Below, in pieces: positions 22,402 through 34,788 of a stretch of 64,000 nt of DNA. The position numbers were made by a program, and so were the translations under genes. Within the stretch, counting starts at the first letter, position 1, and the number at the start of each line of letters is the position of its first letter. The stretch comes from Antitrichia curtipendula (taxonomy: Eukaryota; Streptophyta; Bryopsida; Hypnales; Leucodontaceae): positions 28,086,001-28,150,000 of the forward strand of contig OX579635.1 of assembly GCA_951230915.1 (NCBI GenBank), given 5' to 3'. The notes under the pieces are model-generated. The model made no database searches. It was not told the origin of the DNA and was given only the letters and a program-made list of their open reading frames with translations.

Positions 22402-22789
22402 CTTAAAATGGGCCCCCCCAAATGCACCACTCACCCTAAACTATTATCTTCACTTTGGATACATCTCCTAAATCAATTATATACCTATGTGGAAGAAACC
22501 ATTTTAGAACCAAACTTTGTTCCTTAATAAATTTTGCATATAATATCCAAATGTCATGTTGTTTGGTGTGTTGGAAATCCCTTTCACTTGCCCATTAGAA
22601 AATATGAAAGTTTGATTATTCCCAATAGCAAAAAGTGGTGGTTTGAGGGGTACCCATTTTACCTTACAACCTCCACCTCCATGCATTGCAAGTTGCCGTC
22701 ACCTTCCATTGTTTCCTAACTCCCATGTGTCGACTAACTTAGAGTGCATCATGTGACAATGGTTATGAAGACTAAGGTAGTGTGCTCTA

Positions 22790-23195
22790 AAAGTGCTCAT
22801 CTTCTTCAAAGCGCTCCTAGTCTTAGGTGGAGAATGGAGATGGGGTGATCCTTAAATGGACCAGTTTAGCAATTGAATGCATCGAGGATAAATTATTTTT
22901 CTATTGCAAGAACCAATCATTGTCTTTGATTTCCACATATCTCTTTACAAGTTGCAATTGGACAAATTTTGGAAGACCTATGTTCACAAATAGGTGCCAA
23001 TGCTTTGAATCTTTGAAAATTTATAAGTAATTCAAAAATGCTTGAAAAAATACAAAACCACTTGGATTAAGTAACACATCTATTTTTTCTCTCTGAAAAA
23101 TGATCCAAAAATATTTATGTCCATGGAAGCTTGTGGAAAAGGCAAAACAGACCTTAAATGGTCGCTTTAAGAGCATATTACCTTAACAACATTCA
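22790..23195. mobile_element. Diverged copy of the MITE at 34377-34788
   Basis: Sequence from about 22845 to 23165 aligns by eye with 34440-34760. Shared blocks include ATTGCAAG(A)xxCAATCATT, ACATATxTCTTT, GAAGACCTA, TTCATAAATAGG and TACxAAACCACTTGGATTA. The terminal inverted repeats are more eroded than in the 34 kb copy, so the limits given are approximate. Confidence 0.6.
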
Positions 23196-26100
23196 GTCTC
23201 AGTTTCCAGATTAACATCAATTTGAATATATATTTTCCAACATTTTTCAAGTTGAGGTTATAGCTCAAGTATACAAGATAAATATAAATATAAAAAATAA
23301 ATAAAAATGTAAAAGTACATTGATTTGTCTTATTAGTGTGTGTTACAAAATGAACGTACACATGATTTTAATTTATATATTTGTCAATGATACCCGTGAA
23401 GAGTCTTCAATGTGAATAGCTCGAATAAAAACACAATGGGTAAAAATATTATTTTCTTGTAAACGGTTGTGTAATCAAATGTAAGTTCTTTTGGTAACAT
23501 GCACTAGTAGGACAAATCAATGTAGTATTGCAAATCAATGCAAAAATATCTAACAAAAATGCAATCCAGAAATATTGAATCTTGAATATTGTGATTGTTC
23601 TTTATAAGAATGCCATTCAAAATGCAATTTGAATGGTCCATACATCCATAAATCAATTGAGGTCCTTAGATTGTATATGTTTAGTTTTCAATATCAATTC
23701 CAAAACATTAGTCTTTACAGAAAGATGGAAGTGTGTATTGTACCTGGTTATGAAGATTGGCACTTTATGTTGAATATTTAATGAAAGTTGGAAATACAAA
23801 TTTGGTAGGTGCTAAAAATAAAAACATGCATTTCCTCCATACAATATTTTTTTGAATAAATTATTTGCCTAACATTTTGGCATCTATTTTTAGGATTTTT
23901 TGGCCAATCTTGATAGCCAAGTATGGTATTGACATTCCAACCGGTGAAAGTGGCTTGAAAAGTGGAAGTACCCTTTATGATGTTCTATTATGTTGAATTT
24001 GGTGCAAATCCAACAATGCTCTTTGCAATAAATTCTATGTACTACAAGGCATATGGTTGGAATGTTTGTGCATTATCAAATGACCTCTTCATATTGTTAG
24101 CTATACATAGAACAAAGCTATTTTTGTTTAACTTTTTGCAAAACAAATTTGAGTTGGAAATCAAACATTCTAACCTTTCCAACCACACATTATAAGAATA
24201 CGTACAAATCTTTCTTAAATCTATGTCAAATTTCAAAGTAAAAAAACTATAAAAATATTATTATATCTATATAATAACATAAAGGACTTGTCCAAGGAAT
24301 TCACTTTGGATTTTTGAGGATTTGGATATGCTCTACTGACTTCATATTTTAGAATTCTTGCATGAAATTTTTAGGATGGATATTAATCATCCTAATCTAT
24401 ATGTGAACATTTGTTTAAGGTCATTATAATAAATTTTGCAAAAGGTAGAAGTTTTTTTTTTATTTGAATATCATTTTGGGCAAGTAAAAATATATTCTGA
24501 AGGAATAGTAATAACTTTTATTGGATTAAGTAGATTGATACCTATTCAAAAGCCTTTGAAACATTCAACTCTAAATAATGAGGTGAAAGTTATGGAAAAT
24601 TATATTTTGAGAACAATGAAGGTAAATCCCCCCATATAAAACAACTTTTTGAATTCAATTTTGAAAATTTTCAATTAGAAGGAAAATAAAAACACAAGTT
24701 GTTTACTAAGATACTCTTACCATTGGATTAACAATTCTCAATTTCTTGTAAAAGTTATTAGCAAATTTAGTTTTTGCTTTCATTGAATATTACCTCCCAT
24801 TGTATAATTTTTTTGAAGATGAATATGAAATTTTTTTGCTTAAATTTTTCAACATATATTTTCAGTCCATTTTCCAACATATTGACTAGGATGTAAAAGC
24901 TATAAGGCATACATGTTATTTTCTTAAAATGTTGAAAGACCAAAGTTTACCTTTAAGAAGGGCTATAAAAGCCTACATTTTGAAGTTTAGGCACATTGAA
25001 CTTGCAATTGGTGGGCCGGGAAATTTACTCTAAAATTTTGGGAGGATGTTATAGAAAAAGAAAAGTAGAGGATCTTGTGGTTTGATTTGTTGAAAATAAA
25101 TACAGGTGAAGATTTTAGCCTTTATTTTGGAACAAGTATTTTGAAAAAGTTTTAAGCCTTTGAACATCAAAGAACTTTAGGGGGTAAGCATGTTGATTTG
25201 CATCTAGCATTTACTCATGTACTCATTACAAAAGCATGAGGTCAATTCTAATAATTAAACATCAATTTTATGATCTTCAAGAAATAAAACATTTAAATTA
25301 CATCTATATATGATTATAATACACAATAAAATATTACAATACATAGCAGTATATTTGTGTTTTATTGACACATTATTTGTATATATTTTGGTATTTGAAA
25401 ATCTTTCACAACTTGGATTGCAACTATTCTTGTATTATTTGTTAGGATATATTAGTTTGTACAATGTTCTAAATTTGGATGTATTGTAAGTTATTCTAAA
25501 TCAAATCCTGAGAATGACCACTTTCGATTCTTCTAGGATCTAAAGGGTTAACTCTTCATTGAAAAAATTTGAGCGACGGACGAACTTGAATATGTCCAAA
25601 TTACATAGAACCTTGAGTATTTAATCCATCTAATCATTGTAGATTATTGTATCAATTCTTTATCATTTGTACATGGATGTTTGCATAATAGGAAATACAA
25701 CTATTTTTTTTGGTCACAGTATACTATTTGGCATTATTTTGATAAACTTGAAAAATGTCCATAATCAATGTACATTGAATTTGAGGTGGAGGAGTTTTTT
25801 AGAGAAAAAAGGGCTACTTAGGTTACATGTTCCTCCCTAAAAAAATTAAATCTCCAAGTGCTTAATACTGAGAAATTTACACTCATAAGAGAATGCTTCA
25901 TTACACAAGTCTCCACTGTTTGTAAGGAGTGTATTTTTATATTCATATAACTATAGGATTTTTTGAATGTTTATATTTGACTTTGAATTTTAAAACCTTA
26001 AAGTGGATTATAAGAGTTTACAAAGCTTATTCTTTTCCTTTAAAAAAAAGAGTTTGTTCTATATAAATTGAGAGTACAAAATAATCTTGAATTTCCAATT

Positions 26101-27560
26101 GAAGGTCTCAAATTGTCTATGCTAAGAAAGGGTGGATATGTTAGTACAATTTTTTGTGCAAAATTCAAAATTTTAGTTAAGTCAAGCATTTTTATGCACC
26201 TGGAGTATATTTGATGCGATTTTGTGTATTCTAGTATGCAATTATCTACATTACAAATATTAAAGACATTATGTTACAAATATTCTACAATATAAGGGAC
26301 AAAAGTATATTGTTCCTGAAAAAGTAACTTTTCCACTTCCAAGACCAATTCTTCAAAATTCAAATTGAGTAGATAATTTAAATTAAATCCTTCAGGAATT
26401 ACCTTTATTAGAACTAAACATTTTGAGCTTAGAGAAAAATGTTCTTATAAAAATCACAAATCTTCAATTTACAATAAATGATTGAAGGAATTATAAAATT
26501 ATTAATTTGAATTCTTTTTGATAAATATGGGGTTTGTATAGAAATAGATCCAACTATGTAGATGTCATCTATAGATCAACTCATGTATTACTACTTTGGT
26601 TTTAGTTTCATCATCAAAATACTTTTTTGAGTTGCATTTTATAATACATCTTTACAATTTAAAATTTTTGGATTATCTCCTTATCTTTCATGGGTGGAAA
26701 AAAATAGTTGAAACAAAATGCAAACTAGAAACCACTTCAATTATGTACACATGACTCATAAAAAGCTAGGAAAAAAAGGAAAAAAAGTATAAGTTGGCAA
26801 CATGAAACATAAGTTTTTTTGTTATTCTTGAGAGTTTTCAATAATGTTAATCAATAGCAGAATTATTATGTTTACAAAGTTTTTGAAACATATTTAAATA
26901 TAAAAATAACACATGGATTGCTAAGATTTTTTTAATCCCTTTTCAATTTCCAAAAATATTGTAAAAATTTTAAATACTGATTTTAAGATTGAAAATCAAG
27001 CTCAAATGTTGATATGGATGCTTTCAAGACAAGGTCCTTTCACATGATTATCATGTTGGCTTTATTGGCTTTGAATTGAATGAGAGGAGGCTTTGCATTG
27101 ACAAGAAGCACAATTTCATTGAATGGGAGGAAGTTTGAGCAAGACCTTTATTGCAAAATAAACCGAACTACTTGAATAAATCCCCTTGCAGTTAGAGGCT
27201 TGTTCACATGAGATATCTACATGTGCAAACCTACTTGCATCACAATGTATTGATTGTAGACCTGAATTTGAAGTTGCCTTTCTCTTGTGTGGCACAACAT
27301 TTGAAAGAGAGGTTTACCTATTATATATTTAGGTTTTGATAAGGGTTGAAGAATAAAAAAGAAGTATCCATTGACATTGAGCCTAGTGTCAATTTTTGGT
27401 ATACCTATAAGCAATACTTTAAAAATTCATAACTTATTCAAATAATGTCCAAATAATGTATGCCAAAGTACATTGAAATAATGTATGCCAAAGTACATTG
27501 GAATCCCCTCTAACATACCGATAAGACCCATCAAAATAATTCATTATGTTTAATAACAGT
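23196..27560. other. AT-rich gene-poor region
   Basis: About 4.4 kb with no convincing gene. A 28-bp near-perfect tandem duplication lies at about 27440-27500 (AATAATGTATGCCAAAGTAC twice). A possible eroded terminus of the TTAA family (AAAGGGTTAA) is near 25540. Confidence 0.5.
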
Positions 27561-28061
27561 AAGAAATATGCTCAGGTTGCTATTAGTCACACAATTGTGG
27601 GTGCACTTACGTTTAGTGGTGAAGGGAAGAGGGCCATTCTTTCTCCTACAGGCCAGCTGTGGCAAAGGCTATTCAAACTGTCTTCTCACTACTAGTAACC
27701 CACGCCGCTCACATTGTTCGAATTTTGGATTGCATTTAGGTTTCCCAGACCCCTGCGGTTGGTTGGAACATTCCCTTTAAACGAGAAGCTCGTGCATCTA
27801 GGATCCGAGAATGATCTAGGATCTACGATGAGACATAGGAATTTTCGATCTGCGATATTCGTAGATGACTATTCGCAAATCTACGCCCGTCTCCCGATTG
27901 TTGTCTTCAATACATCTCACTCTGGCGATGGCGACGAAGGACGAAGAGGAGGAAGAAGAAGAGAGAGAGAGAGAGCATTGCTGTGCGAGAGAGGGCTATG
28001 ATGCGAGAGAAGGCGGGAGGTATGTAGCGTGCTGTGTAGAAGCGTGTGAGTGGGAGAAGAG
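27561..28061 (+). promoter_or_regulatory. PMI1-like gene promoter and 5' leader, with upstream frame
   Basis: The composition rises in GC from about 27590. An AG-rich stretch (27935-27980) is typical of a plant leader. A frame with its first ATG at 27865 and another ATG at 27928 stays open to 28146, overlapping the main start at 28062 in a different phase. If transcription starts upstream of it, this would act as an overlapping upstream ORF. Confidence 0.4.
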
Positions 28062-31000
28062 ATGGTGCAAACCACGGCAAATTCGTTATCGGCAGGAGGT
28101 CAGGGACAAGTGGGAGGGCAGCTGTTGCAGGAATTGGAAGCTTTGAATCAAGCTCTGTATCAAGCCGGGCAGCAGCAGCAGCAAAGTCTGGGAAGTCAGC
28201 ACGGCAATGTGTCGAAGCGGCAGTCGCGGCGTGAGAGCATGGCGGCTCGCGCGGAGATTGAACCGGAAGGGGACCGGGAGACGCTGGCCGGGTTGCTGAG
28301 ATCCTCGCACCCTAAGCCTCCCGTGCGAGCCAAGAGCGGAGTCGATGCAGGCAAGAAGGGAGAGAAATTGGTAGCCGAGCGGAACGAGTTTGAGGATGAT
28401 GAGGTGAGTGACGATAATAGTGATTTCCGACCGAAGCTGGAGGTTGGCGACAAGAAGAAAGGGCTGTGGAGCTGGAAGCCGTTTCGAGCGTTGGCGCATG
28501 TTGGACAGCAGAAGTATAATTGTTTGTTTACCGTGCATGTCCACGTGATTGAAGGCTTGCCTGCTTCCGTGAATGGCCTTCGTCTTGGAGTCCACTTCGC
28601 AAAGAAAGATGATGTCGGGGTGCAGACGATGCCGTCTAGGGTTTCGCACGGACATTGTGAATTTCAGGAGACGCTGCACACGAGGTGTAGCGTGCACGGC
28701 ACGAAGAATGGCACCAAGGGGATGAAATGGGAGGCGAAGCAGTTCGTCCTGACTGTGATTGCTCTGGACGTTGATGAGCTTGTGCTTGGAAGACATAAAT
28801 TGGAGCTTTCCAGATTGCTTCCGGAAACGACTGAGGATGATCTTGTAAAGCAGGACACATGGACGACCACGTTTAAACTCTCGGGAAAGGCGCAAGGGGG
28901 GACGCTTGTTGTCACTTTTGGCTGTGAGATTCAGACAGGGAATGTTTCAGCTTCATCGAGTGCTAGATTCGGAGAGTCGCCAGTTCTACGGGCTGTGCGC
29001 TCATTTATCAGCTTGCCGAACTCTGGGAATGCGACTCCTTCTAGATATGTTTCGGAGGGTCACTCTCCTACTATGTCTGAGCCTTCAGCTGAGTATCATG
29101 GCATGGAGCACTTGAGTCTTGATGACTTCAATCATGAGGGGATCTACAGAGGAAGTACGCATTCCGATCCCCATGCCGAAGACGCAGACTCTTATGAGAA
29201 TGCAAATGTAGGGGAAGAAGAAGAAGAAGAAGAGGAGGAGGAGGAGGAGGAGGAAGAAGAAGAAGAAGAAGAGGTGGAATTCACTGTAATTGATAAAGGA
29301 GTGGAAGTGAGTACGATATTGGATACTGCTTCTGTCCGGGGTTATGATTCATTCGAATCAGAGAATGCGGCAGATTTTGAGGAGAAGGAAGTTGATGTGT
29401 CTACTCAAAGGGAATTATATTATGGTGATGTCTCTCGAGAAGTGGAGTATCGGTATGAAGAATACGATAACGAAGGTATCCAGCTAATGTGAACGAGATT
29501 TTTTAATTTTTTTCCTGTTTTATAATGAAGAACTACTAGACCTAATGTGCACTCATTGGGTCTATGGCGCATAAAGCCTTCTGATTACTTGGTATTGCAA
29601 TGACAGTGCCGGCCTTAGTGTCAGTCAATGTAATAAATCTGTTGTTTTGCAAGACTAGACTGGTAAGGCCCTTGCATGGTGTATGTGAATCTTTTTATGC
29701 TGGATTTTCTGTGTCGCAAGCCTTGATGTACGCAATTCAGAGAGTTTTCTTATTTGTGATGTTCATTGTAATGGTTTATGAAGATTTTCCCGTTAATTGT
29801 ATAGATGTGAAAGACGAGGCTCCTGAAGCTGTAGGAGGGGGTCTAATTCAGGCGAAGGATAGTGTAAAGCAAGTTGATGATCACAACGATTCTGGGACTC
29901 GATCAGAGAGCTTTTCTGATTCCCAGCTCGTGTCAAGATCAATTGATGACGAATTGGAGATGCAAGACCTTCTGGCTGCTTTGGATGAACAAGAACGTGA
30001 GACAGGGGGAGAGGAGGGTGCTCATACTTCGAATGACATAGAGGAGGAAGACTTTAAAGGTGGAGCTCTGTCTTACTGTCACGTTCTTGAAAACGAGATT
30101 ATTACCGACCAGGTTACTGAGAACATGCGCTCTTTTTTGCAGATGACATGACGGAGGAAGAACTTCTGTCGTTACTTCCTGGTGGGAATCAGTGGGAGTC
30201 AGCTAAGAAAGTACCTCAAAGTAAGGGGTTGGAATCAGATGACGAATTTGATAATGTCGCGGGTGAATTTCTCAGCCTTTTAGAAAGTGAAGAACAGCCA
30301 TCACCAGTAACACTCACTCCTGACAGCGAGCCAGACTCCCCTCGTGCTCTGATGTTTAAGCAGTTTGAAAAGGAGGCCATGATTGAAAGTGGTTTGGGGC
30401 TAAATATGAAAATGCCAGAGTTACTATCTTCTGAAGGGCAGTCTGAGGTTCCAGACCTTTACCTGGATGGTGTTCCCAGAGACCGTAGTATTGATGCTAG
30501 GCTGAAAAATGACCCTGACAGTCTGCCTACGCATCAGTATACCAATTCTGAGGACTTCAACAATTTAGGTAGGTTTTCTGGCACGAGTCCTTTCCCTCGG
30601 TTTGGGTGAATGATACTAGAATTTTAGGTCCTATTGTAGATCTGATTGTTAATTCCGTTGCATTCTCATAGGCCCCCGATTTTAGGTTTGTGTTAAGTCT
30701 TTCGACGGGTTTTTTGCATTATCTGGCTGTGGTCTGAGAAGTGGAGGTAACATCTATTTAATCTTCTGTTACCAGTCATTTCATGGAAGGGTTTTGTCTG
30801 GTGATTTGTAAATTTTGTTGCGGCTGTTGCTCATGGAATTGGTATGTGTTGTTGTAACTCGTGCTTTGCTTCTCAACAGTTGCTTGGTTACTAATCTGAA
30901 GGTGTGCTCTGTGCAGATTGGGGTAGCGAAGAAGATGTTGAATTGGCTTCTATAATGGAAGCTGCAGAAAATGAGCTTCAAAAGGCGACTCAAACAATGC

Positions 31001-33012
31001 GCAGTAAGAATAGAGCTAAAATGCTTGAAGATGAAGAGACAGAGGCTCTCATGCAAGAGTGGGGATTAAACAAGAAAGTGTTCGAGGGGTCTTCTCGGAC
31101 ATCCTCTTATGCAGACGACACCGGCAATCCCTTTGCCATGGTGTCCTTTGAGCCACCACCTCTGGGCTTTGGACTTGGTTCTGTTGTTCCTGTGCGAGAC
31201 GGGGGTTCCTTGATGTCTATGAATCCCTATAACTTTCAGGCAACAAGTGGCAGCAAACTAGTCATGCAGGTGTCCAAGCCCGTTGTGGTACCAACGGAGA
31301 TGGGAGCCCAATCCTTGGATATTTTGCTACGGATGGCATCATCTGGTATGGATGGAATGACGAATCAGGCCATGTTGACAATGCCCTTGGATGATATCAC
31401 AGGAAAAAGTGTGGAGCAAATTGCAAGTGAGGGATTTGCTGCCTTCAAGGGGAACCAGCTGGGAAGTGGTGAATATGGGTAAGTTTTCTCATTCCATACT
31501 CTACGGCGGTGTACTACCAACCTGTGTCGTTACGGGTTGATTGAGGAGCCTTCATAGACCCACGACCTCAATGTCGAGCCATCATTTACTTGATCTTTGC
31601 ACAACTTCTTTCTTTTGAGTTTAGAATGAAGTCAAGATGCCTCTTATTTTGAACCTTCTGTGAACACCAATTGGGTTGTCCCTGTTGAACTAAGCACTGT
31701 GATTATCAATTACGATGATGTTAATGTATCTCGGTTTTCAAGTGGTATTGTGTGCAGGTATCCAGCTATAGAGGGCGGCCATGCACCTTACGGTCTGGAA
31801 TACCCGCAAGATTCTTCCCGTAGTCTTGGGACCTTGAGTTCCCAAACAGGGTCAAGTTTATCGACACCATCAGGTCGCACAAACACGCGCAGAGGTAATC
31901 CCAACCTTAGTGATGATACTTTCGCGTCGTTAGAAGATTTAGCCCCCGTGGCCATGCAAAAAATAGAAGCTTTGGCTTTAGAAGGCCTGAAGATACAATC
32001 CGACATGGCTGAAGAGGAAGCCCCTTATATGGTTGAGCCTTTCTCTAGGCAGGGAAGGATAGAAAGTGGCAACAGTACTAGAGCTGGAACGTCCGAAAAC
32101 TATTTGGAAGAGGCATCGAGTATGAATTTCCTTGATGACGGGAGTGCGGAAGATTCTGGAATCTCGGATGACTTTTCGATGGCCATATCCTTGGACGAGT
32201 GGATGAGGTTGGATGCTGGTTTGGTTGATGAGAATGAGACCAAAGACGATACTATGGCATTAGTGGCTGCTCACCATGCTACTCATGGGGATATTGTTCC
32301 TAGTAACTCGGGTAAGCAAACGGGTAAGCAAACGGGAAAGCAAAAAGCAGATGGCTCGAACGACAAAGGCGGACACATGGGTAATACGATCACTTTGGCT
32401 ATGCTAGTGCAGCTTCGGGATCCTCTTCGGAATTTCGAGCCCATCGGAGCTCCTATGATGGCTTTGGTCCAAGCTGAAAGAGTCGCTGTTCCGCCCATGC
32501 CTAAATTAAGATTCGGTAAACAGATTTCGCTGAGGGGGAATAATGAGCGTTACGATGACCCCCCAGCCCAACCACTGTTCAAAATCACGGACGTAACCCT
32601 TTCCGGTTTGAAAACTGGCGAGGATACAGCCACTGACAAGAAGAACCAAAAACAAACAGGATGGGGTAATTCAAAACAGCAGCAATCAGGGTCTCGCTGG
32701 CTTGCTGCTAGTGGAATGTCCAACAAGAACGCGAAGGCTCCAATCTCAAAGGCGAAGAGCATCCCATCGTCTCACTCAACAGCTCGTCCTGTATCTCACC
32801 CTGCTGCTCCTCCAGTTTCTCACGCGGCAGCTCCTCCAGCAGTTCGCCCAGCAACTGCTCCAGCACCCACCAAATCTCCGAGCAAGATCGACTCTTTGTG
32901 GAGTCTCTCTGCGAAAATTACTTCTAGGTGGGGGGGTTCTCCGTCCGTTTCCAAGGTTCGGAACCCCGATGTTGTCATGTCGAAGACTGGTTGGTTTGGT
33001 AGGAGGAAATAG
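28062..33012 (+). CDS. PMI1: PMI1/PMIR-type NT-C2 protein (PLASTID MOVEMENT IMPAIRED 1-like)
   Basis: In Arabidopsis PMI1 is needed for light-driven chloroplast positioning and organelle movement through actin. Coding exons are 28062-29475, 29805-30059, 30143-30568, 30917-31478 and 31758-33012; phases agree and give about 1,303 residues, longer than Arabidopsis PMI1 (about 840). I chose the ATG at 28062; the frame is open 12 bp further but only to a GTG. An NT-C2 domain occupies about residues 147-291 (WSWKPFRALAHVGQQKYNCL onward). Exon 1 ends after a run of about 24 Glu. Exon 3 has the family block LTPDSEPDSPRALMFKQFEK. Exon 4 carries ETEALMQEWGLN, PLGFGLG and PVVVPTEMG...MPLDDITGKS. Exon 5 carries the later QLRDPLRNFEPIGAPMMALV and LFKITDVTLSGLKTG motifs and a Pro/Ala-rich tail. 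The 83-bp intron 2 is an inference from phase and motif continuity. PMI1 and its paralogues PMIR1/2 cannot be told apart here. Confidence 0.92.
29214..29276 (+). repeat. GAA/GAG microsatellite encoding poly-Glu
   Basis: The run of GAA and GAG codons encodes about two dozen consecutive glutamates near the end of exon 1 of the PMI1-like gene. It is a likely site of length variation between individuals. Confidence 0.9.
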
Positions 33013-34376
33013 CACAACTGTCTTGCGTTATCTAGTTTTGTCTCTACTAAATTGCGACCTCAGTGCGTCAGTCTACACAGACGTCTGCAACGAAGCGCGC
33101 CTAAGGTATTTTACCAGGTGTCTTTGCTGGGTGTTGCGGGTCTTACATACTGTTCCATCTTTAATCTGTAATCTTTTGGGAGTAGAAAATAACAGCATTC
33201 TTTACAAACTCTGATTCATTAGGAGATTTTCTGAGCTAGTTTGATTTTGGTATCCAGTCTTGTGGGTCGTAAATATCGTATTCGCCAATGCAGCGAAGCC
33301 CTCTGGAATGTTTTAAGTTTTTTATATTCCTGTCACTGGCTAGTGAAACTAAGGGGATTATGGGATTTGAAGTTGGATTAATGTTCAATCATTCACACGT
33401 TGACCTGCGAGGAAAGTTGGCACCGGAGAGCTACAGGTGTTCAAGTCTGACTTCAAGTGTAAGAGAGCACAAATTTTTTTTCCAAAAGTTACCTAGGTAC
33501 AGGAATAATGTACATTGAAATCGTCAAGGACTAACTTACAAGCCATGTTAAAGTACAAATTTATTCTTCTGGTAATACCGGTATCCTCTTTTTCTCGCTC
33601 CAACGTTTATGAAATCCTTTTAGTGGTGAATATATCTTATTATTGGCGCATGGGGTAACTGCAATGTCTCGGAGTATGTATCTCATGTCTCTTATTGCTA
33701 TTATCATTACCTCGAAAGGTTGTTGCAGCCAATTTTCGGCTGAGGGATTATTCGCAAGTTCTGTAGAATACCCACTGTAGAAGAATGCTTTGTTCATTAA
33801 ATTTTCTGTGTTCATCTTTTGTTTATTCCAAATTGCTCGAACTCAAAATAGTAAGATGCTGTGACTGCTTCATAAATACCGCAAGACATTCTGATCATGG
33901 GGTTTTCGTGTTCTTGTGTTCATGGGCGGCATACTGACTGCTTTCGTACCAACTCAAGACGAAGTTGAAATCCTACGTAATCGACCTAAGTTATAATTTA
34001 CTTCACCAGTGCCGAGACTGCCACTACACGTTCACAACCGCCTTCTGGTCAAGTCCGTTGCGTGCATGGGTGCCGGCGTCTCCACGATGGATCCTTTTTC
34101 ACCATTCACCAATTGCGAGGCACAGCAGACGCCCGTCAGAGCTCGGGATTCGGGCGGATCTGTATGTACACCCAAAATGGCATCCTACTTTGAGGCCCAA
34201 TTGTGCCATCTTTGCATTCTCCTGTAATTAAAACTGAACAGGGAGTTGAATTGAGTAGTGAGTATATTATAACTTCTAGGAACACCCCCGCCATGCACTT
34301 GGAACACATGGGCAAAGGTTTTATTCATTATTTTACTATTTGAAGGACGCTTTTGGGTTACCATTGCAAGCATGTG
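33013..34376. other. PMI1-like 3' flank and intergenic DNA
   Basis: The first few hundred bases are probably the 3' untranslated region. At 34009-34227 a GC-richer 72-codon frame (MPRLPLHVHN start) looks coding-like in composition, but I do not recognise it and see no supporting exon. It may be a gene remnant. Confidence 0.4.
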
Positions 34377-34788
34377 AGGAAGGAGGCTCAGAAATGGAAC
34401 GGGCATTAAGAATGGACCCTATAAATGGCTGTAAAATGGACATGAGTTGGTTCTGAAATTGACATGTATAGTCATTGAATGAATCGAGGAAAAAGGCATT
34501 ATCAATTGCAAGAGACAATCATTTGCTTTGCTTTCCCCATATGTCTTTAGAATTGCAAGTGAACCGTTTATAGAAGACCTAGGGTCATAAATAGGGACCT
34601 AAGTATGACCGAACTCATTTGAAAATTCATAAGTAATTCAAATGCTTGGAATAATACGAAACCACTTGGATTAGATTCTTCATCTATTTCTCTTTGTTTG
34701 AAAAATGAGCTAAAATTATTTCCGTCCAATGAAATACACAAAAAAGGCGGACCAACCCTTAGATGTGCCATTTCTGAGCCTCCTACCT
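34377..34788. mobile_element. MITE, 412 bp, with 20-bp terminal inverted repeats
   Basis: The left terminus AGGAAGGAGGCTCAGAAATGG and right terminus CCATTTCTGAGCCTCCTACCT are inverted complements with one mismatch in 21 positions. The interior is non-coding and is homologous to 22845-23165. I could not settle the target-site duplication, so the superfamily is left open. Confidence 0.8.

Noticed and set aside
25170..25550. Possible TTAA-family copy between ACTTTAGGGGG and AAAGGGTTAA
   Set aside because: Both motifs are in the same orientation, so they do not form an element; at most two eroded right ends.
28086..28895. 269-codon minus-strand frame
   Set aside because: Lies opposite exon 1 of the PMI1-like gene and has no domain of its own.
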